A stretch of 20,209 nt of DNA. It comes from RYN-425 sp035542755. Its GTDB lineage: Bacteria > Patescibacteriota > Saccharimonadia > Saccharimonadales > UBA10212. The stretch is taken from contig DATKKU010000045.1 of NCBI GenBank assembly GCA_035542755.1, positions 1-20,209 of the forward strand. Reading direction: 5' to 3'. Shown piece by piece: positions 20,073 to 20,209 of this stretch (position 1 is the stretch's first letter; each line of letters opens with the position of its first letter). The translations under genes and the position numbers were made by a program. Below the pieces are notes generated by a model. That model was not told the DNA's origin and made no database searches. It saw only the letters and a program-made list of their open reading frames with translations.

Positions 20073-20209
20073 GCCAAACTGCCACCGCCACGGTAAAGCA
20101 GACGTCGGAGCAGCGCCGAAACGACGAAAAAACCATTTTCGGCTTTTGGGTCTATTTGATGACCGACTGCGTACTATTTGCCAGCTTGTTTGCCACTTTT
20201 GCGGTGCTA
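20069..20209 (+). CDS. cyoC: Cytochrome bo3 quinol oxidase subunit III (partial)
   Basis: The first 47 codons of cyoC, cut by the window end. After a polar N-terminus (MSQTATATVKQTSEQRRNDE), IFGFWVYLMTDCVLFASLFA (23-42) matches the first helix of E. coli CyoC, [20 protein letters not shown]. Subunit III supports assembly and proton pumping. It overlaps cyoB by the 4-bp ATGA and continues the cyoABC order; cyoD and possibly cyoE are expected beyond the window. Confidence 0.9.
   Translation, partial: MSQTATATVKQTSEQRRNDEKTIFGFWVYLMTDCVLFASLFATFAVL

Overview
The window looks like a piece of a Patescibacteria (CPR) genome, most probably Candidatus Saccharibacteria (TM7). This is an inference from gene content: a cytochrome bo3-type quinol oxidase operon (known in environmental Saccharibacteria), a fused double-length ThyX, many short orphan proteins, type IV pilin-like proteins, and very tight gene packing in which convergent stop codons touch or overlap. 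TGA is used as a stop (cyoB), so the code is the standard bacterial one and not the Gracilibacteria/Absconditabacteria code.

Layout. 1-1609: two plus-strand genes, an unknown 95-aa protein and a 414-aa protein resembling the ATP-binding domain of PEP synthase/PPDK. 1615-4782 (minus): a coupled pair of pilin-like protein and secreted coiled-coil protein, a membrane-anchored beta-rich (DUF5666-like) protein, and a 14-helix-type MFS exporter. 4867-6002: DUF1905 and DUF5808 proteins facing a degenerate CDP-alcohol phosphatidyltransferase. 6071-6691: a GC-rich insert with two small genes, a structured leader and two strong tandem hairpins. 6729-8699: an orphan MNT-type nucleotidyltransferase, a tail-anchored small protein, a CIRCE-controlled Hsp20 and a protein-isoaspartate methyltransferase. 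8927-13569: TypA/BipA, an orphan two-helix extracytoplasmic sensor-like protein, dihydrofolate reductase, and a divergently transcribed double ThyX. 13571-16689: a 16-bp perfect inverted repeat enclosing the leader and start codon of a GlcD/YdiJ-type FAD dehydrogenase, then convergent metK preceded by a SAM-I riboswitch with an intrinsic terminator. 16686-20209: a 52-aa membrane protein, a divergent 82-aa unknown, and cyoA-cyoB-cyoC (cyoC cut by the window end).

How genes fit together. The FAD-linked 2-hydroxyacid dehydrogenase and the cyo oxidase could form a minimal quinone-linked aerobic chain. FolA, ThyX and MetK cover folate, thymidylate and SAM metabolism. Hsp20, isoaspartate methyltransferase and BipA are protein-quality or stress functions.

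Regulatory architecture is the clearest unusual theme. About ten genes have a -10 hexamer ending only 6-8 nt before the start codon, which predicts leaderless mRNAs. A separate set of genes carries real Shine-Dalgarno leaders, several with structured RNA (SAM-I riboswitch, the 16-bp stem leader, the GC-rich island leader) or a CIRCE operator.
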